Below are positions 5,465 to 5,864 of a DNA stretch of 5,864 nt, piece after piece (positions within the stretch are counted from its first letter, which is position 1; every line of letters begins with the position of its first letter). Under the pieces are notes generated by a model that saw only the letters and a list, made by a program, of their open reading frames with translations, was not told where the DNA came from and did no database searches. A program made the position numbers and the translations under genes. The stretch is from Acidaminococcus sp. (lineage in GTDB: Bacteria > Bacillota > Negativicutes > Acidaminococcales > Acidaminococcaceae). The stretch is taken from NCBI GenBank assembly GCA_019416065.1, contig DXYB01000063.1, positions 1 to 5,864 on the forward strand. Reading direction: 5' to 3'.

Positions 5465-5800
5465 TTATTCTACAGCGGCCTTGATGGTTTCGCTCAGCTG
5501 CTTGGACAAATCCCCGATCATCATCTGAAAACGGATATATGCCTGAATGTAATCATTGGCCACAGGGTTTAACTGCAGTACCCCATAGAGGTCTTGCATT
5601 TTCTTTACCTGCGCATCATCCGGTTTTTGTCCTTGGTATTGGGCCATCTGAATGTCCTGCTGCTGTTTCAGAAAATCTTTTACCAGTGGTTCAGCGCTTT
5701 TATCCTGTGCCAGTTTGGCTTTTTGTTCTACCATTACTTTATATTCATGGGTATCTTTTAAGACTTCGCAAAGTTTTGTCATTTCATCATATACGTTCAT
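5465..5800 (-). CDS. YlbF/YmcA/YheA-family small helical protein
   Basis: A 111-residue, charged, helix-rich protein of the Com_YlbF family (formerly DUF964). It has an N-terminal helix (MNVYDEMTKLCEVLKDTHEY), a second long helix (about 22-56) and C-terminal helices (62-75, 79-110), including the family-typical LNPVANDYIQA (77-87). In Bacillus subtilis, YlbF and YmcA join YaaT in a complex that modulates RNase Y and affects competence and biofilm formation; YheA is a less understood paralogue. The cysteines used for [4Fe-4S] binding in that complex are not evident (only Cys11), so a YheA-like role is as likely. Start chosen at ATG 5798-5800 because a perfect AGGAGG lies 7 nt upstream. The frame stays open upstream to a GTG at 5861-5863, but those 21 codons lack a visible ribosome binding site and are not family-like. 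First visible gene of the operon. Confidence 0.85.
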   Translation of the reverse strand: MNVYDEMTKLCEVLKDTHEYKVMVEQKAKLAQDKSAEPLVKDFLKQQQDIQMAQYQGQKPDDAQVKKMQDLYGVLQLNPVANDYIQAYIRFQMMIGDLSKQLSETIKAAVE

Positions 5801-5807
5801 AAAAATG

Positions 5808-5813
5808 CCTCCT
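5808..5813 (-). promoter_or_regulatory. Ribosome binding site that decides the ylbF-family start
   Basis: A perfect AGGAGG on the minus strand, 7 nt from the ATG at 5798-5800. It rules in favour of the 111-residue product over an N-terminally extended one. I see no clear promoter between here and the window edge, so the operon's promoter probably lies beyond 5864. Confidence 0.8.
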
Positions 5814-5864
5814 GTGAATGTCAATGAAAAAGTGAACCACTCGCTGATGAATTTTTGAGCCACT

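Noticed and set aside
5801..5863. N-terminal extension of the ylbF-family protein to a GTG at 5861-5863
   Set aside because: The internal ATG at 5798-5800 has a perfect AGGAGG at 7 nt and gives a family-like start; the extra 21 codons include that binding site and are not family-like.

Overview
The window looks like an ordinary chromosomal stretch from a low-to-moderate GC Firmicute. Every gene is on the minus strand, so transcription runs from high to low coordinates. The organism call rests on strong AGGAGG-type ribosome binding sites, one GTG start (larE), an almost gapless operon and a YlbF/YmcA-family gene. The Negativicutes (Acidaminococcus, Megasphaera or Dialister type) are my best guess, but this is an impression from protein style and not a demonstrated placement.

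Layout in transcription order. (1) 5800 to 1846: a tightly packed cluster of ylbF-family gene, murB, EamA-type transporter, mscL and tyrS. The gaps are 1 nt, an 8-nt overlap, 14 nt and 39 nt, and I see no convincing terminator inside, so it reads as one operon with coupled translation. It mixes cell-wall precursor synthesis (MurB), osmotic safety (MscL), tRNA charging (TyrRS), a metabolite exporter and a small helical protein. The only shared theme is housekeeping growth functions. (2) 1845 to 1643: a very small gene, 26 codons, encoding a probable single-pass membrane peptide. It has its own near-consensus promoter (TTGTCA-17-TATAAT), a strong Shine-Dalgarno and a perfect 12-bp terminator hairpin directly after its stop. 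(3) 1642 to 1009: an NADPH-dependent FMN reductase/flavodoxin-like protein, preceded by a 24-bp near-perfect dyad that could be an operator. (4) 1008 to 47: larE, the sulfur transferase of nickel-pincer cofactor synthesis, with a good promoter of its own. (5) 46 to 1: no supportable gene, only a short GC-rich hairpin.

Nothing here demonstrates a new multi-gene system. The points most worth a second look are the short membrane-peptide gene with complete expression signals, the zinc-ribbon-like tail on MscL in place of the usual cytoplasmic helix, the dyad upstream of the flavin reductase, and larE standing without the rest of the lar pathway in view.
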